A DNA stretch of 64,000 nucleotides from Polaribacter septentrionalilitoris (GCF_009832745.1 NZ_VRMJ01000014.1:124001-188000), one strand, 5' to 3'. Positions 1 to 9,617 are shown, counted from the first letter of the stretch. Program-made: numbers and translations. The notes: generated from the letters alone by a model not told the origin.

Positions 1-2417
1 TCTGCTACTTTGTAACCTTCTAAAATATGAGTAAATGTATTGATGTTAAAATTAAAACTTTCTGCAACTTTCATTAGCATATTTATTTCGCTTTGTACAT
101 AAGAGTGACAGGAAATAAAACGTTTTTTATTGATGATTTCTGACAAGGTTTCTAATTCGATATCTTTTCTGTAAGGTAATCCACTTTTCTTTAAAGCTTC
201 ATATTCTTTTGCTCTCTGAAAATAATCTTTAAAAACTTGTTCAACTCCCATTCTAGTTTGTGGAAAACGAATAGTTTGAGTATCTCCCCAATTAGATTGT
301 TTTACATTTTCTCCTAAAGCAAATTTGATAAACTTTGGTGAGTTTTTATAAATCAACTCGTCTGCATTTTCTCCCCACTTTAGTTTGATGATTGCAGAAC
401 GCCCCCCAATTGGATTTGCAGAACCATGTAAAATTTGAATTGATGTAACACCACCAGCTAAATTTCTGTAAATATTAATATCATCAGGGTTTACAACATC
501 TTCGATTGTTACTTCTGCTGTAGAGTTATGACCAGATTCATTAACAGCAGAAGTTGCTATATGTGAGTGCTCATCTACAATACCAGCAGTAAGGTGTTTT
601 CCTGTGCCATCTATTACTCTAGCACCTCTTGTAGATAAGTTATTTCCAATTTTAGCAATTTTACCATTTTTTAATAAGACATCAGTATTTTTTAAAATAC
701 CATCACTTTCACTTGTCCAAACTGTGGTGTTTTTTATTAAAATTGTCTCTTGTTTTGGTAAATTAAAATTTCCTAAACCTAAGTTAGGAAAACTAACAGG
801 CATAACTTTTGGAGGAGTATTCTTAGGACTTTTTTTCTTTTTAGACTTTGTTTTCTTCGTGTCGCTTTTGGATGCAGACCATTTAGAAGAACTTCCGTCA
901 TTGGCATATAACATCCCAGACATTCCATTATTATCTGCCTGAGCAACAATTCGAGTAAAGTTACCAGAATTGTTAATAATCAGTTGTACCCAATCATTTT
1001 TGAAAGAAAATTTAGATTTTATTTTTTTACCATCAACATTCAAACTACCACTTTGTTTTGCTCCTTTACCGGTAACAGTAAGTTGGTAAGATTTTCCATT
1101 TTCAGAAAAAGTATACTTACCAGTAATATCAGCTATAGTCATATCAGAAATTACGTGTTGTGTGCCCTGAACCCAGTTTTCATAAAGTGTTGTTTTTTTA
1201 TCAAAAATGTCACCATTAGTTATTAAAAAGTTGGCGTGACTACCAATATTTAAATTTCCAATAGTAGTTTCACCTAATATACCTGCAGGAACTGTTGTTA
1301 AAGCTTCTAATGCTTTGGTTTTATCAAAACCATATTTGATAGCTTTTTGTAAATTCTTATGAAAAGATGTTACTGATTTTAAATCGTGAGTAGTTAAAGC
1401 AAAGTTTATTCCGTTATCAGACAATACCTTAAGATTAGAAGGCTCTTGATTCCATCTTCTCATATCATTAATTGATACTTGATTAGCTAATAAAGGATTA
1501 CTAACATCATAAGCTTTTCTAAAGTTTATTGGAATAATTAAATTTGCATTAGTTGCCTTTATATCATTAATTCTCTCGTATTCATGACCATTACCAACAA
1601 TTGTGTATTGAATTCCGAATTCATCTCCAAGTTTATCAGCTCTTACAACATCTAGATGACTTCCTGCATCAAAAATTTGTACTAAATTCTTGTTTTTATT
1701 TAGTGCCTCTAAAGACATATCTTTATTTTTAGCATTTCCAGATGCATACCAATCTGCATCTAAATATACTTGTCTTAATAAAGCCATAGCTCCCATTCTT
1801 GATGTTGGATAGCTTTGTCTGGATTGTAAGCTTTTGCTAAAAGATAAATATTGTGCAGATTTGTCATTTATAACTCTTTTAGCATTACTAGAGTTTTTAT
1901 TCAAAGAAACAAGTATTCCATTTCCACGAATAATACCATCACTCATATGTGTATTTACGGTTCCAAAACCAGCATTAACCAATTGGGTAGCCTTTTTAGA
2001 ATCAAAATTAAACATACTTAAAGGATTTGTTTCTGGTCTAATATGATCGTTCCAGTAATAGCCTTTTCTATTGGCATCGTATTGCGGGCGTCTATCACCT
2101 CTAGATCGAGAAGGTTTTTTTATTCCAAAATCAGAATAAATGTCAATAAACGAAGGATAAATTGTTTTTCCTGATAAATCTACAATTTTAGCACCTTTAG
2201 GTATATCAACTCTTTTTCCTACAGAAATTATTTTACCTTCTTTAACTACTAAAGATCCTTTTTTAATAATTTTTGTAGGTGTTACGTAAATTGTAGCATT
2301 CTTAAATGCAACAAGCGTATTTTTGGTGGTCTTAACACCAGTGTTAGTTGGGAAATACTCTTGAGCCTGAAGCGTAGTAAGCGACAAGAAGAAAAGCAAT
2401 AGAAATAGTTTTTTCAT
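1..2417 (-). CDS. Secreted amidohydrolase with two modules (3' end outside window)
   Basis: This is a partial gene: about 805 codons are visible, reading without a stop from an ATG at 2417 to the window edge. The N terminus is a signal peptide (MKKLFLLLFFLSLTTLQAQ). Two amidohydrolase-like modules follow, joined by a lysine-rich linker near plus positions 815-865. The second module has the metal-binding motif in GIVDEHSHI (near 575-600). In the first module the matching place reads YPSFIDIYSDFG, so its HxH is missing and that half is probably not catalytic. Bacteroidota commonly carry such roughly 1000-residue exported amidohydrolases. The substrate cannot be told from sequence; imidazolonepropionase- or dipeptidase-like hydrolysis in the periplasm is a reasonable guess. 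The family is fairly sure, the reaction is not. Confidence 0.85.
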   Translation of the reverse strand, partial: MKKLFLLLFFLSLTTLQAQEYFPTNTGVKTTKNTLVAFKNATIYVTPTKIIKKGSLVVKEGKIISVGKRVDIPKGAKIVDLSGKTIYPSFIDIYSDFGIKKPSRSRGDRRPQYDANRKGYYWNDHIRPETNPLSMFNFDSKKATQLVNAGFGTVNTHMSDGIIRGNGILVSLNKNSSNAKRVINDKSAQYLSFSKSLQSRQSYPTSRMGAMALLRQVYLDADWYASGNAKNKDMSLEALNKNKNLVQIFDAGSHLDVVRADKLGDEFGIQYTIVGNGHEYERINDIKATNANLIIPINFRKAYDVSNPLLANQVSINDMRRWNQEPSNLKVLSDNGINFALTTHDLKSVTSFHKNLQKAIKYGFDKTKALEALTTVPAGILGETTIGNLNIGSHANFLITNGDIFDKKTTLYENWVQGTQHVISDMTIADITGKYTFSENGKSYQLTVTGKGAKQSGSLNVDGKKIKSKFSFKNDWVQLIINNSGNFTRIVAQADNNGMSGMLYANDGSSSKWSASKSDTKKTKSKKKKSPKNTPPKVMPVSFPNLGLGNFNLPKQETILIKNTTVWTSESDGILKNTDVLLKNGKIAKIGNNLSTRGARVIDGTGKHLTAGIVDEHSHIATSAVNESGHNSTAEVTIEDVVNPDDINIYRNLAGGVTSIQILHGSANPIGGRSAIIKLKWGENADELIYKNSPKFIKFALGENVKQSNWGDTQTIRFPQTRMGVEQVFKDYFQRAKEYEALKKSGLPYRKDIELETLSEIINKKRFISCHSYVQSEINMLMKVAESFNFNINTFTHILEGYKVA

Positions 2418-2522
2418 AAAGTAAGGTTAAATTAATTTGAATTGTGCCTAAATTTATTGATAAGGTTTTTGAAATTTGTTAAAACATTATGAATTTAACA
2501 TATTTTAACAAAAAATAAGTTT

Positions 2523-3599
2523 TTAAAATTTGTGTTTTTTTTCAAAGTGTGAAATAAATAAGTCAACCACATAATTGTAAGATTCAACACCTTTTTCTTG
2601 TTTATTGGCTTTTAAATAGGCGTTATAGCCTTTTTTTACAAGTGGCTCAAAAGGGTTTTTATATTGCTGCCAAAAATCATAACTGGCATTAAAATCTTTG
2701 ATAATTCCTTTATTTACGCTTTGCCAAAGTTTTTTTGAGAGCTTTCTATCTCTTTTTCTTACTTCTGAAATACAATATCCAAAAGCCATTCTATAGCTAG
2801 CGTATTTAAAATAGATGTTCTTATTGTAATTAGCTGCTAAAAAACCAACAAAATTAGCTTCGTTTTCGGCAGCAAAACCTATTTGATGTGCCATTTCATG
2901 GCATGTTGTAGTTGGGTAGCTAGTTTTAGGAATTCTATCATTTACTTGTGCCTCTCCTGTTAACGGATTCAAATAGCCTGATGTTCCATTATAACTTTGC
3001 ACCAAACTCATTAAAGAGCTTTTTACTGATGAAAATTGATATTTTAATTGAGGAAAATCTTTACTTAAATTGTTATATCCTGAAACAGCAATTGCATACA
3101 TTTCTTCTTGTGTGTAAGGATTCTCAACTTTTAATGTATCATTTTTTGTGATACTAATATGATAATTGTTTAATTGACTAATGATTTTTGTTGTAACCTT
3201 TTGAAGTTGCTCAGTTGAGTATTTTTGTTGCGGATAGTTTAGGTTTTTAGCTAATGGTTGTCTATAATAATTTAAACCCCAGAATACATAAAAGCAGAAA
3301 TATATTACAGAAAAAACAGCGATTAATCGAACTATTTTTGGTAGAAAATATCTGAATTTATTCTTTATTAAAAGATATATAAAACGAAGAAAAACCAATA
3401 ATCCAATACTTAGTAAAACATCACCAACAGAAAATGGAACCCAACCTAAAAGTATTCTAAAAAAGGATGAAATGTATGGATAAACTCCATTGGAATAATA
3501 CCGCTCAATAAAAGTAGGGTTATTCTCTACCAATTGCATTAAAAGCATTTGAATAGGTAGAAAAATAGCTAAATAAATATGTGATTTATTCCATTTCAT
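2523..3599 (-). CDS. DUF3810 membrane protein with HExxH zinc-protease motif
   Basis: A 358-residue protein. It has three or four hydrophobic segments in the first 110 residues (about 8-23, 40-77 and 88-108), then a soluble domain. That domain carries HEMAH at about residues 234-238 and, shortly after, AAENEANF, which is the layout of a gluzincin active site (HExxH plus a downstream Glu). This matches DUF3810, a family found in Bacteroidota and Firmicutes with no known substrate. The neighbours give little help: it follows dnaB divergently and lies 105 bp upstream of the amidohydrolase on the same strand. An envelope metallopeptidase is inferred from the motif only. Confidence 0.82.
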   Translation of the reverse strand: MKWNKSHIYLAIFLPIQMLLMQLVENNPTFIERYYSNGVYPYISSFFRILLGWVPFSVGDVLLSIGLLVFLRFIYLLIKNKFRYFLPKIVRLIAVFSVIYFCFYVFWGLNYYRQPLAKNLNYPQQKYSTEQLQKVTTKIISQLNNYHISITKNDTLKVENPYTQEEMYAIAVSGYNNLSKDFPQLKYQFSSVKSSLMSLVQSYNGTSGYLNPLTGEAQVNDRIPKTSYPTTTCHEMAHQIGFAAENEANFVGFLAANYNKNIYFKYASYRMAFGYCISEVRKRDRKLSKKLWQSVNKGIIKDFNASYDFWQQYKNPFEPLVKKGYNAYLKANKQEKGVESYNYVVDLFISHFEKKHKF

Positions 3600-3697
3600 T
3601 TTGGTAAAAATAGCAAATCAAATTAGAAGTTTACTGGTTATTAACAAGATAATAACAATTTTGTTTACAATATTTGTGTACAAATTAAAGTTTAATT

Positions 3698-3732
3698 TTT
3701 GAGGCAAACATCAACCTAAAAAATTACATTTG
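3698..3732 (+). promoter_or_regulatory. Candidate Bacteroidota promoter of dnaB
   Basis: TTTG at 3698-3701, a 23-bp spacer, then TACATTTG at 3725-3732, an exact match to the -7 consensus TAnnTTTG. The spacer is at the long end of what is accepted. The -7 box ends only 5 bp before the ATG at 3738, so the transcript would start at or next to the start codon. Confidence 0.45.
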
Positions 3733-3737
3733 TGGTC

Positions 3738-5261
3738 ATGGAAAAACCGAATACGATAGCTGGAAAGAAAATAGATAAATCAAGAATTATTAGTCTTGAA
3801 AAAGGCAAAATACCCCCACAGGCAGTAGAATTAGAAGAAGCTGTACTAGGTGCTATGATGATTGATAAAAAAGGAATTGATGATGTAATTGATATTTTAC
3901 ATTCAGATGCTTTTTATGATGTAAAACATCAAGAAATCTATGCAGTTATCTATGAACTATTCCAAAATTCACAACCAATTGACTTATTAACAGTTTCTAA
4001 CTTGTTGAAAAAGAACGGAAAGTTAGAAATGGTTGGTGGAGATTTCTATTTGATTCGTTTGACACAAAAAGTAGCCTCATCAGCACATATCGAATTTCAT
4101 GCTAGAATCATACTTCAAAAATATATTCAACGAAAATTAATTTCAATTTCATCAGAGATTATTGAAAATGCTTATGATGAAAGTACAGATGTTTTTGATT
4201 TATTAGATGATGCAGAAGGGAAGTTGTTTGAAGTTACTCAAGGAAATTTAAAAAAGAGTTCTGAGGATGCAGGGTCACTTGTAAAACAAGCCTTAAAGAA
4301 AATTCAAGAAATTGGGAACCAAGAAGGGATGTCTGGTTTAGCTACAGGTTTTACCAAGTTAGATGCTTTGACTTCTGGTTGGCAACCTTCAGATTTAATT
4401 ATTATTGCAGCACGTCCTGGTATGGGAAAAACAGCATTTGTGATATCGATGGCAAAAAACATGGCCATTGATTTTAATCATGCAGTAGCCGTTTTTTCTT
4501 TAGAGATGTCCTCTGTTCAGTTAATAACAAGGATGATTTCTTCAGAAACCGGATTAACATCAGAAAAATTAAGAAAAGGAAACTTAGAACCTCATGAATG
4601 GGAGCAACTAAACGTAAAAGTAAAACGTTTGTCTGATGCACCTATTTTTATTGATGATACACCATCGCTTTCTATTTTCGATTTACGTGCAAAAGCAAGA
4701 CGTTTGGTTTCTCAACATAATGTAAGAATTATAGTCATTGACTATTTACAGTTGATGACTGCTGGAGGAAATGGAAAAGGCGGTGGAAATCGTGAGCAAG
4801 AAATATCTACCATTTCTAGAAACTTAAAAGCTTTAGCCAAGGAATTATCTGTACCTGTAATTGCACTTTCTCAGTTATCTCGTGCTGTAGAAACACGTGG
4901 AGGAAGTAAGAGGCCATTATTATCAGATTTACGTGAATCTGGAGCTATTGAGCAAGATGCAGATATTGTAAGTTTTATTTTCCGTCCAGAATATTACGGA
5001 ATGACAGAATGGGATGATGATGAACATACCCCTTGTGAAGGTCAAGGAGAATTTATCGTGGCAAAACACAGAAATGGTGGTTTAGATAACATTCGTTTGA
5101 AATTTACAGGACATTTGGCTAAGTTTTCAGACTTAGAAGAAGGCTTTAGTTCAGAGTTTCAATCTTCTATGAATGCGAATTTCCCTGATGATGTTTTTCC
5201 AGACCAAAGAATAGAACCTAAAGATGCTTTTGGTGATGATAATGAAGATGTACCTTTTTAA
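3738..5261 (+). CDS. dnaB: Replicative DNA helicase DnaB
   Basis: A 507-residue hexameric helicase that unwinds DNA ahead of the replisome. The N-terminal DnaB domain begins at PPQAVELEEAVLGAMM (about residues 26-41). The RecA-like C-terminal domain holds Walker A ARPGMGKT (about 225-232), Walker B VIDYLQLM (about 333-340) and a glycine-rich loop AGGNGKGGG. The acidic C terminus (EDVPF) is typical for Bacteroidota. No intein interrupts the Walker region, although this is a frequent intein site. An in-frame GTG lies at 3732, but it forms the last bases of the -7 box, so I chose the ATG at 3738. A hairpin terminator follows. Confidence 0.97.
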   Translation: MEKPNTIAGKKIDKSRIISLEKGKIPPQAVELEEAVLGAMMIDKKGIDDVIDILHSDAFYDVKHQEIYAVIYELFQNSQPIDLLTVSNLLKKNGKLEMVGGDFYLIRLTQKVASSAHIEFHARIILQKYIQRKLISISSEIIENAYDESTDVFDLLDDAEGKLFEVTQGNLKKSSEDAGSLVKQALKKIQEIGNQEGMSGLATGFTKLDALTSGWQPSDLIIIAARPGMGKTAFVISMAKNMAIDFNHAVAVFSLEMSSVQLITRMISSETGLTSEKLRKGNLEPHEWEQLNVKVKRLSDAPIFIDDTPSLSIFDLRAKARRLVSQHNVRIIVIDYLQLMTAGGNGKGGGNREQEISTISRNLKALAKELSVPVIALSQLSRAVETRGGSKRPLLSDLRESGAIEQDADIVSFIFRPEYYGMTEWDDDEHTPCEGQGEFIVAKHRNGGLDNIRLKFTGHLAKFSDLEEGFSSEFQSSMNANFPDDVFPDQRIEPKDAFGDDNEDVPF

Positions 5262-5287
5262 ATACTAAACATTTTATAAAATTATAG

Positions 5288-5330
5288 AAATACACAATTG
5301 CTTAAAAAGTAATTGTGTATTTTAGTTTTT
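5288..5330 (+). terminator. Rho-independent terminator after dnaB
   Basis: A 13-bp stem (5291-5303 with 5307-5319; one G-T pair) around a 3-base loop, followed by a T-rich tract. It fills most of the gap between dnaB and the next gene. Confidence 0.8.
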
Positions 5331-5333
5331 AAT

Positions 5334-6593
5334 ATGAAAAAAATACTGTTTTCTTTGATTTTTGTTTTGATCTCGACTTCAACTTGGGCATCATTTATTT
5401 ATGTTCCTATGAATCATGATAATCAGAAAAATCATTTAAAAGCTTACGGAATTATTTATTTCTCATTAGAAGCTGGTTTAAAATCCAAATGGTTATTGAA
5501 CTATGATGGAGGCGCTTTTTTAATAGAAAACAATAAAATTGTAGAAAACGAATGTAAAATTAGAGGTGTTTCTTATCAAGTAATTTCTGATGCGAAATCA
5601 CAATTAATATTACAAGAAATAGCTTCGCCATCTTCCAATCAAGAAGCGGTAACTTTAGAAAAAGCACCCAAAATTGCAGTGTATTCTCCTAAAGATAAAA
5701 TGCCTTGGGATGATGCTGTTACTATGGTGTTAACGTATGCAGAAATTCCTTTTGATGTAATCTATGACAAAGAAGTTTTAGAAGATAAATTATTGTTATA
5801 TGAATGGTTGCATTTACATCATGAAGATTTTACTGGGCAATATGGACGATTTTATGGTGCATTTAGAACGGCACCTTGGTATATAGAAGGCAAACAAAGA
5901 GCAGAAAAACAAGCTGCAGCATTGGGGTTTTCTAAAGTATCTCAAGAAAAATTAGCAGTTGCCAAAAAAATTAGAGATTACGTAATTGGTGGAGGATTTA
6001 TGTTTGCCATGTGTTCTGCTACAGATAGTTTTGATATTGCATTATCTGCAGAAGGAGTAGATATTGCTGAAGCCATGTTTGATGGTGATGCCTCAGAACC
6101 TAATTATCAATCTAAAATTAATTATAACAAAACTTTTGCGTTTACAAATTTTCAATTGATTCGTAACCCAACAACATACGAGTTTTCATCTATAGATATG
6201 ACAAGAAAACGAAGAATTCCAAAAACTTCAGATTACTTTTCATTAATAGAATTTTCAGCAAAATGGGATCCTGTACCTACTATGTTAACTCAAAATCATA
6301 CCATTTTGGTAAAAGGTTTTATGGGGCAAACGACTTCTTTTGATAGAAATACTGTAAAAAGCAATGTGCTGGTTTTAGGAGAAAATAAAACCAATAGAGA
6401 AGCACGTTATATACATGGTACAAAAGGGAAAGGAATGTTTACGTTTTATGGAGGTCATGATCCAGAAGATTATACACATAGAGTAGGAGACCCAAAAACA
6501 GAACTAGATTTGCATCCAACTTCACCTGGTTATCGCTTAATTTTAAACAATGTATTGTTTCCTGCTGCTAAAAAGAAAAAGCAGAAAACTTAA
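5334..6593 (+). CDS. Exported conserved protein of unknown function
   Basis: A 419-residue protein with a signal peptide (MKKILFSLIFVLISTSTWAS). I use the ATG at 5334. A reading from TTG at 5313 would add seven residues inside the upstream terminator and spoil the signal peptide. The mature N terminus has the segment KNHLKAYGI and a WLLNYDGGAF motif, which I recognise from a conserved Bacteroidota family often labelled asparagine synthetase B in databases. The protein shows neither an N-terminal nucleophile Cys nor a synthetase PP-loop, so I do not accept that function. The C-terminal half contains HGTKGKGMFTFYGGHDPE, reminiscent of proteins with a glutamine-amidotransferase-like fold. The C terminus is lysine-rich (KKKKQKT). 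Function unknown. Confidence 0.75.
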   Translation: MKKILFSLIFVLISTSTWASFIYVPMNHDNQKNHLKAYGIIYFSLEAGLKSKWLLNYDGGAFLIENNKIVENECKIRGVSYQVISDAKSQLILQEIASPSSNQEAVTLEKAPKIAVYSPKDKMPWDDAVTMVLTYAEIPFDVIYDKEVLEDKLLLYEWLHLHHEDFTGQYGRFYGAFRTAPWYIEGKQRAEKQAAALGFSKVSQEKLAVAKKIRDYVIGGGFMFAMCSATDSFDIALSAEGVDIAEAMFDGDASEPNYQSKINYNKTFAFTNFQLIRNPTTYEFSSIDMTRKRRIPKTSDYFSLIEFSAKWDPVPTMLTQNHTILVKGFMGQTTSFDRNTVKSNVLVLGENKTNREARYIHGTKGKGMFTFYGGHDPEDYTHRVGDPKTELDLHPTSPGYRLILNNVLFPAAKKKKQKT

Positions 6594-6759
6594 TTATTTG
6601 TTATTGAGAGTTTTCGAAGCAATCTTTATTTTCAGACATACACAAATTTTCTCAGTCAATCTTTCTACGTAATTAAGAAGTTTTATAAATATTTTTAATA
6701 CCCTACTAACCAAAACTAAAACATTTTCTATATTTTTAGGTATTGAAAAAGACTTTATT

Positions 6760-8664
6760 ATGAAACTGCTTTTTTCTAAATATCAATATCTATTACTTTT
6801 TTGTTTGATTTGCAATGTTGCTGTTGCACAAAAAGCATCAGGTAACATCACCTTTGAAACCAACACACCACAAACCACCATACAAGCTAAAGCAACAAGT
6901 CTCTTTGCAAATGGAACTCATACATACGAGATTTCTGGAAATACAAATGAAGCCATTTCGTTCGAAAACTATTCATTAGAGGCAACTGCAAGTCTAGAAA
7001 CGTTTTTTAACAATCATAAAAACCATTTGATTCTAAACAATGGAAGTAATCTTTTACACGCTATTGTTAAAGGCAATAATGCCAAAGCAATTTTGTACAA
7101 TACCAAAGGACAACAAATAAAAAGGCTTGAGACCCAACCATTTTTAGAAAACAACACTCAAATTAAGGCATCTTTAACAGATTTAAACAACGGAGTTTAT
7201 ATTGTAAAAGTGCAAAATAATACAGGAGTAAACGCATTTAAAATACTAAAAACCAACCGACAAGTAATCTCAAAAAATAGCATTAATAAAAAACAGTTTT
7301 CTAAAACAAAAACAACCACTGCTAATTATAACATTTCTTGGAACGAACAAACTCAAGATGTTGCTGGTCAAATTATTATAACTCAAGCAGGAAACAAAGC
7401 AATAACCTTAGAAGATAGAACTAACAACGAAATTACCATCCCAGTTACAACAATTTCTTATTTTACTGGAGATGTTGCAGTAGTTCCAGAGTTAAGAGGA
7501 TCACTTCGCCAAAATGTTAAAATTACTCTCACAAATTTATCAGTTACAGATAGCACATATACAAAAATTGTAAATTTGGGAGAATCAGGAAAATTATTCA
7601 AAAACATTTATGTGCGAGACGCAACAAACCCCGACCAATACGAAATAACCATTGTCGATAACAGAGCAGATGCCACTTTTTTAGAAACAAAACAAACTGT
7701 TGACATTTATCACGATAATGCAAGAGAAATTAATAAAACTAAGATTATCAATTTAAATGAAATTCCAAATGAACAAGACATCACTTTTACAATAAGAGAT
7801 TACAAAAGTTTAGTAATTGAGCCTGGAGTAAACATCGAATTAATCGATAAAGCAACTGGGAATGTTATTAACACTCAAGTAAGTGATACCCAAGGAGAGG
7901 TTATTTTTGAAGATGTTCCTGGAGAAGGAGAATATTTAACACGAACTTCTAAAAATGGACATTATACAAAAACTGTTGGAGTATTTATTACTCCAAAAAT
8001 AGACTTAGTTAGCGAAATGGTTGATTTTTACAACACCACAACAATTCCAATCCAATTTTATTCAAATGGAGATCAAGTAACTGCAGAACAAGCTAAACAA
8101 TACAAGTTATTAGCAGTAAATACAGAACTATTACATGGACGAGAAAATATTTATGTTCCAGACGTTGCAAACAGAGATTTTATTATTCAAACAATAAAAG
8201 ATATGAATACTACGCTAGGTTTTGAGAATGCAACAACATTTACAACAACACACTTCGGAAATCCAACTCAAGAACAAATTGATAATTATAATGCATATGG
8301 AACATTACCTTATGGAAACGATGTTATTGGATCTAACCTCGAAAACAACGGAACAGATACAAATATTACTGGAAGAAGTAACGGAATATTTCCAGGATAT
8401 TCATTTAATGCAACAGATTACCAAGTTGGTCCAGCAATTAAAGATATACATCATGAAAAAGCAAATAAAGATGGTTTTCAACAAATCGCTCAAGGAAGCA
8501 TCATATCACAAAGCGCTTTAGACCCTACAGGAGGAACTGAGCTATCAATGTATGATGTTCTAAATATGAGAATGAAATTACAAATTGCTAAAAATCATTT
8601 TGTAACTACGTTTAATGGGAAACCTGCAGAATATAATTACAAAACATTATCATTACAAGAATAG
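6760..8664 (+). CDS. Secreted protein of unknown function with an internal T9SS-like module
   Basis: A 634-residue protein with a clear signal peptide ending VAVAQ at about residue 24. Residues about 105-165 look like a type IX secretion sorting domain (AILYNTKGQQIKRLE, then LNNGVYIVKVQNN). Such domains are normally the last 70-80 residues, but here about 470 residues follow. The remainder has beta-rich segments, including a carboxypeptidase-regulatory-like stretch around residues 350-410. Its C-terminal part contains DIHHEKANKDGF and a TELSMYDVLNMRMKLQIAKN tail. I recognise no enzyme. A secreted or surface protein is the safe reading. It stands alone, with a 167-bp gap before it and 107 bp to the transketolase start after it. 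Confidence 0.7.
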   Translation: MKLLFSKYQYLLLFCLICNVAVAQKASGNITFETNTPQTTIQAKATSLFANGTHTYEISGNTNEAISFENYSLEATASLETFFNNHKNHLILNNGSNLLHAIVKGNNAKAILYNTKGQQIKRLETQPFLENNTQIKASLTDLNNGVYIVKVQNNTGVNAFKILKTNRQVISKNSINKKQFSKTKTTTANYNISWNEQTQDVAGQIIITQAGNKAITLEDRTNNEITIPVTTISYFTGDVAVVPELRGSLRQNVKITLTNLSVTDSTYTKIVNLGESGKLFKNIYVRDATNPDQYEITIVDNRADATFLETKQTVDIYHDNAREINKTKIINLNEIPNEQDITFTIRDYKSLVIEPGVNIELIDKATGNVINTQVSDTQGEVIFEDVPGEGEYLTRTSKNGHYTKTVGVFITPKIDLVSEMVDFYNTTTIPIQFYSNGDQVTAEQAKQYKLLAVNTELLHGRENIYVPDVANRDFIIQTIKDMNTTLGFENATTFTTTHFGNPTQEQIDNYNAYGTLPYGNDVIGSNLENNGTDTNITGRSNGIFPGYSFNATDYQVGPAIKDIHHEKANKDGFQQIAQGSIISQSALDPTGGTELSMYDVLNMRMKLQIAKNHFVTTFNGKPAEYNYKTLSLQE

Positions 8665-8741
8665 TATTTATGTAAATACCAGTGTTCATAAATCTAATAA
8701 ATAATTTATTATTTATTAGATTTATAATTCATTCACTTTTG

Positions 8742-8749
8742 TATTTTTG
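8742..8749 (+). promoter_or_regulatory. -7 box of the transketolase subunit gene
   Basis: TATTTTTG matches TAnnTTTG exactly and lies 22 bp upstream of the ATG at 8772. No good TTTG is seen at the -33 position, so the call rests on the -7 box. Confidence 0.4.
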
Positions 8750-8771
8750 TCAGCATAAATTAAATATAAAA

Positions 8772-9617
8772 ATGCCAACAACACAACAATTACAAGATTT
8801 TACGCAACAAGTTCGTAGAGATATTTTAAGAATGGTACACAAAGTAAATTCAGGACATCCTGGAGGTTCTTTAGGTTGTGCAGAATTTATTGCATGCCTG
8901 TACCAAGAAGTTATGGAGTATTCTACAGATTTTACCATGAATGGTGAAAATGAAGATTTATTTTTTCTTTCTAACGGACATATTTCTCCTGTTTTTTATA
9001 GTGTTTTGGCACATAGTGGTTTTTTTCCTGTAGAAGAATTGGCAACGTTTCGTTTAATAGATTCACGTTTGCAAGGTCATCCAACTACCCACGAAGGTTT
9101 ACCTGGAGTAAGAATTGCATCAGGTTCTTTAGGTCAAGGGTTATCAGTAGCTTTAGGAGCTGCAGAAGCAAAAAAGCTAAATGGTGATGACAAGTTAATC
9201 TATACCTTACATGGTGATGGTGAATTACAAGAAGGTCAAAACTGGGAAGCAATTATGTATGCATCAGCAAAAAAAGTTGATAATTTAATTGCAACTATCG
9301 ATTTAAATGGAAAACAAATTGACGGTGCTACTGATGATGTTTTACCAATGGGAAGCATTAAAGCTAAATTTGAAGCGTTTGGTTGGGATGTTTTAGAAGT
9401 AAAACAAGGAAATGATATCGAAGCTATTTTAGCAGGTTTAGCTGAAGCAAAAGCATTAAAAGGAAACCAAAAACCAGTGTGTATTTTGTTGTATACAGAA
9501 ATGGGTAATGGTGTAGATTATATGATGCACACGCATGCATGGCATGGAAAAGCACCAAATGATGAGCAATTAGAAAGTGCTTTAGCGCAAAACCCTGAAA
9601 CCTTAGGAGATTATTAG
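8772..9617 (+). CDS. Transketolase, N-terminal (ThDP-binding) subunit
   Basis: A 281-residue protein equal to the first half of transketolase, which moves two-carbon units between sugar phosphates in the pentose phosphate pathway. It shows SGHPGGSLG near residue 22 and the thiamine-diphosphate signature GDGELQEGQNWEA, and ends naturally at ALAQNPETLGDY. The ATG at 8772 gives MPTTQQLQDF. An upstream TTT-rich extension in the same frame would run through the -7 box and is not used. In flavobacteria the transketolase is split into N- and C-terminal genes that usually sit side by side. Here the C-terminal partner (pyrimidine-binding domain, about 315 residues) is absent from the window. Confidence 0.92.
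   Translation: MPTTQQLQDFTQQVRRDILRMVHKVNSGHPGGSLGCAEFIACLYQEVMEYSTDFTMNGENEDLFFLSNGHISPVFYSVLAHSGFFPVEELATFRLIDSRLQGHPTTHEGLPGVRIASGSLGQGLSVALGAAEAKKLNGDDKLIYTLHGDGELQEGQNWEAIMYASAKKVDNLIATIDLNGKQIDGATDDVLPMGSIKAKFEAFGWDVLEVKQGNDIEAILAGLAEAKALKGNQKPVCILLYTEMGNGVDYMMHTHAWHGKAPNDEQLESALAQNPETLGDY

Noticed and set aside
604..942. 112-codon plus-strand open frame, and other plus-strand frames at 984-1226 and 1834-2046
   Set aside because: They lie opposite the amidohydrolase gene, which has the signal peptide and the HSH motif; their products look like antisense translation.
8222..8521. 99-codon open frame inside the 634-residue secreted protein gene
   Set aside because: It is in another frame of a gene with a proper signal peptide; its product is rich in Gln and Met as expected for a shadow frame.
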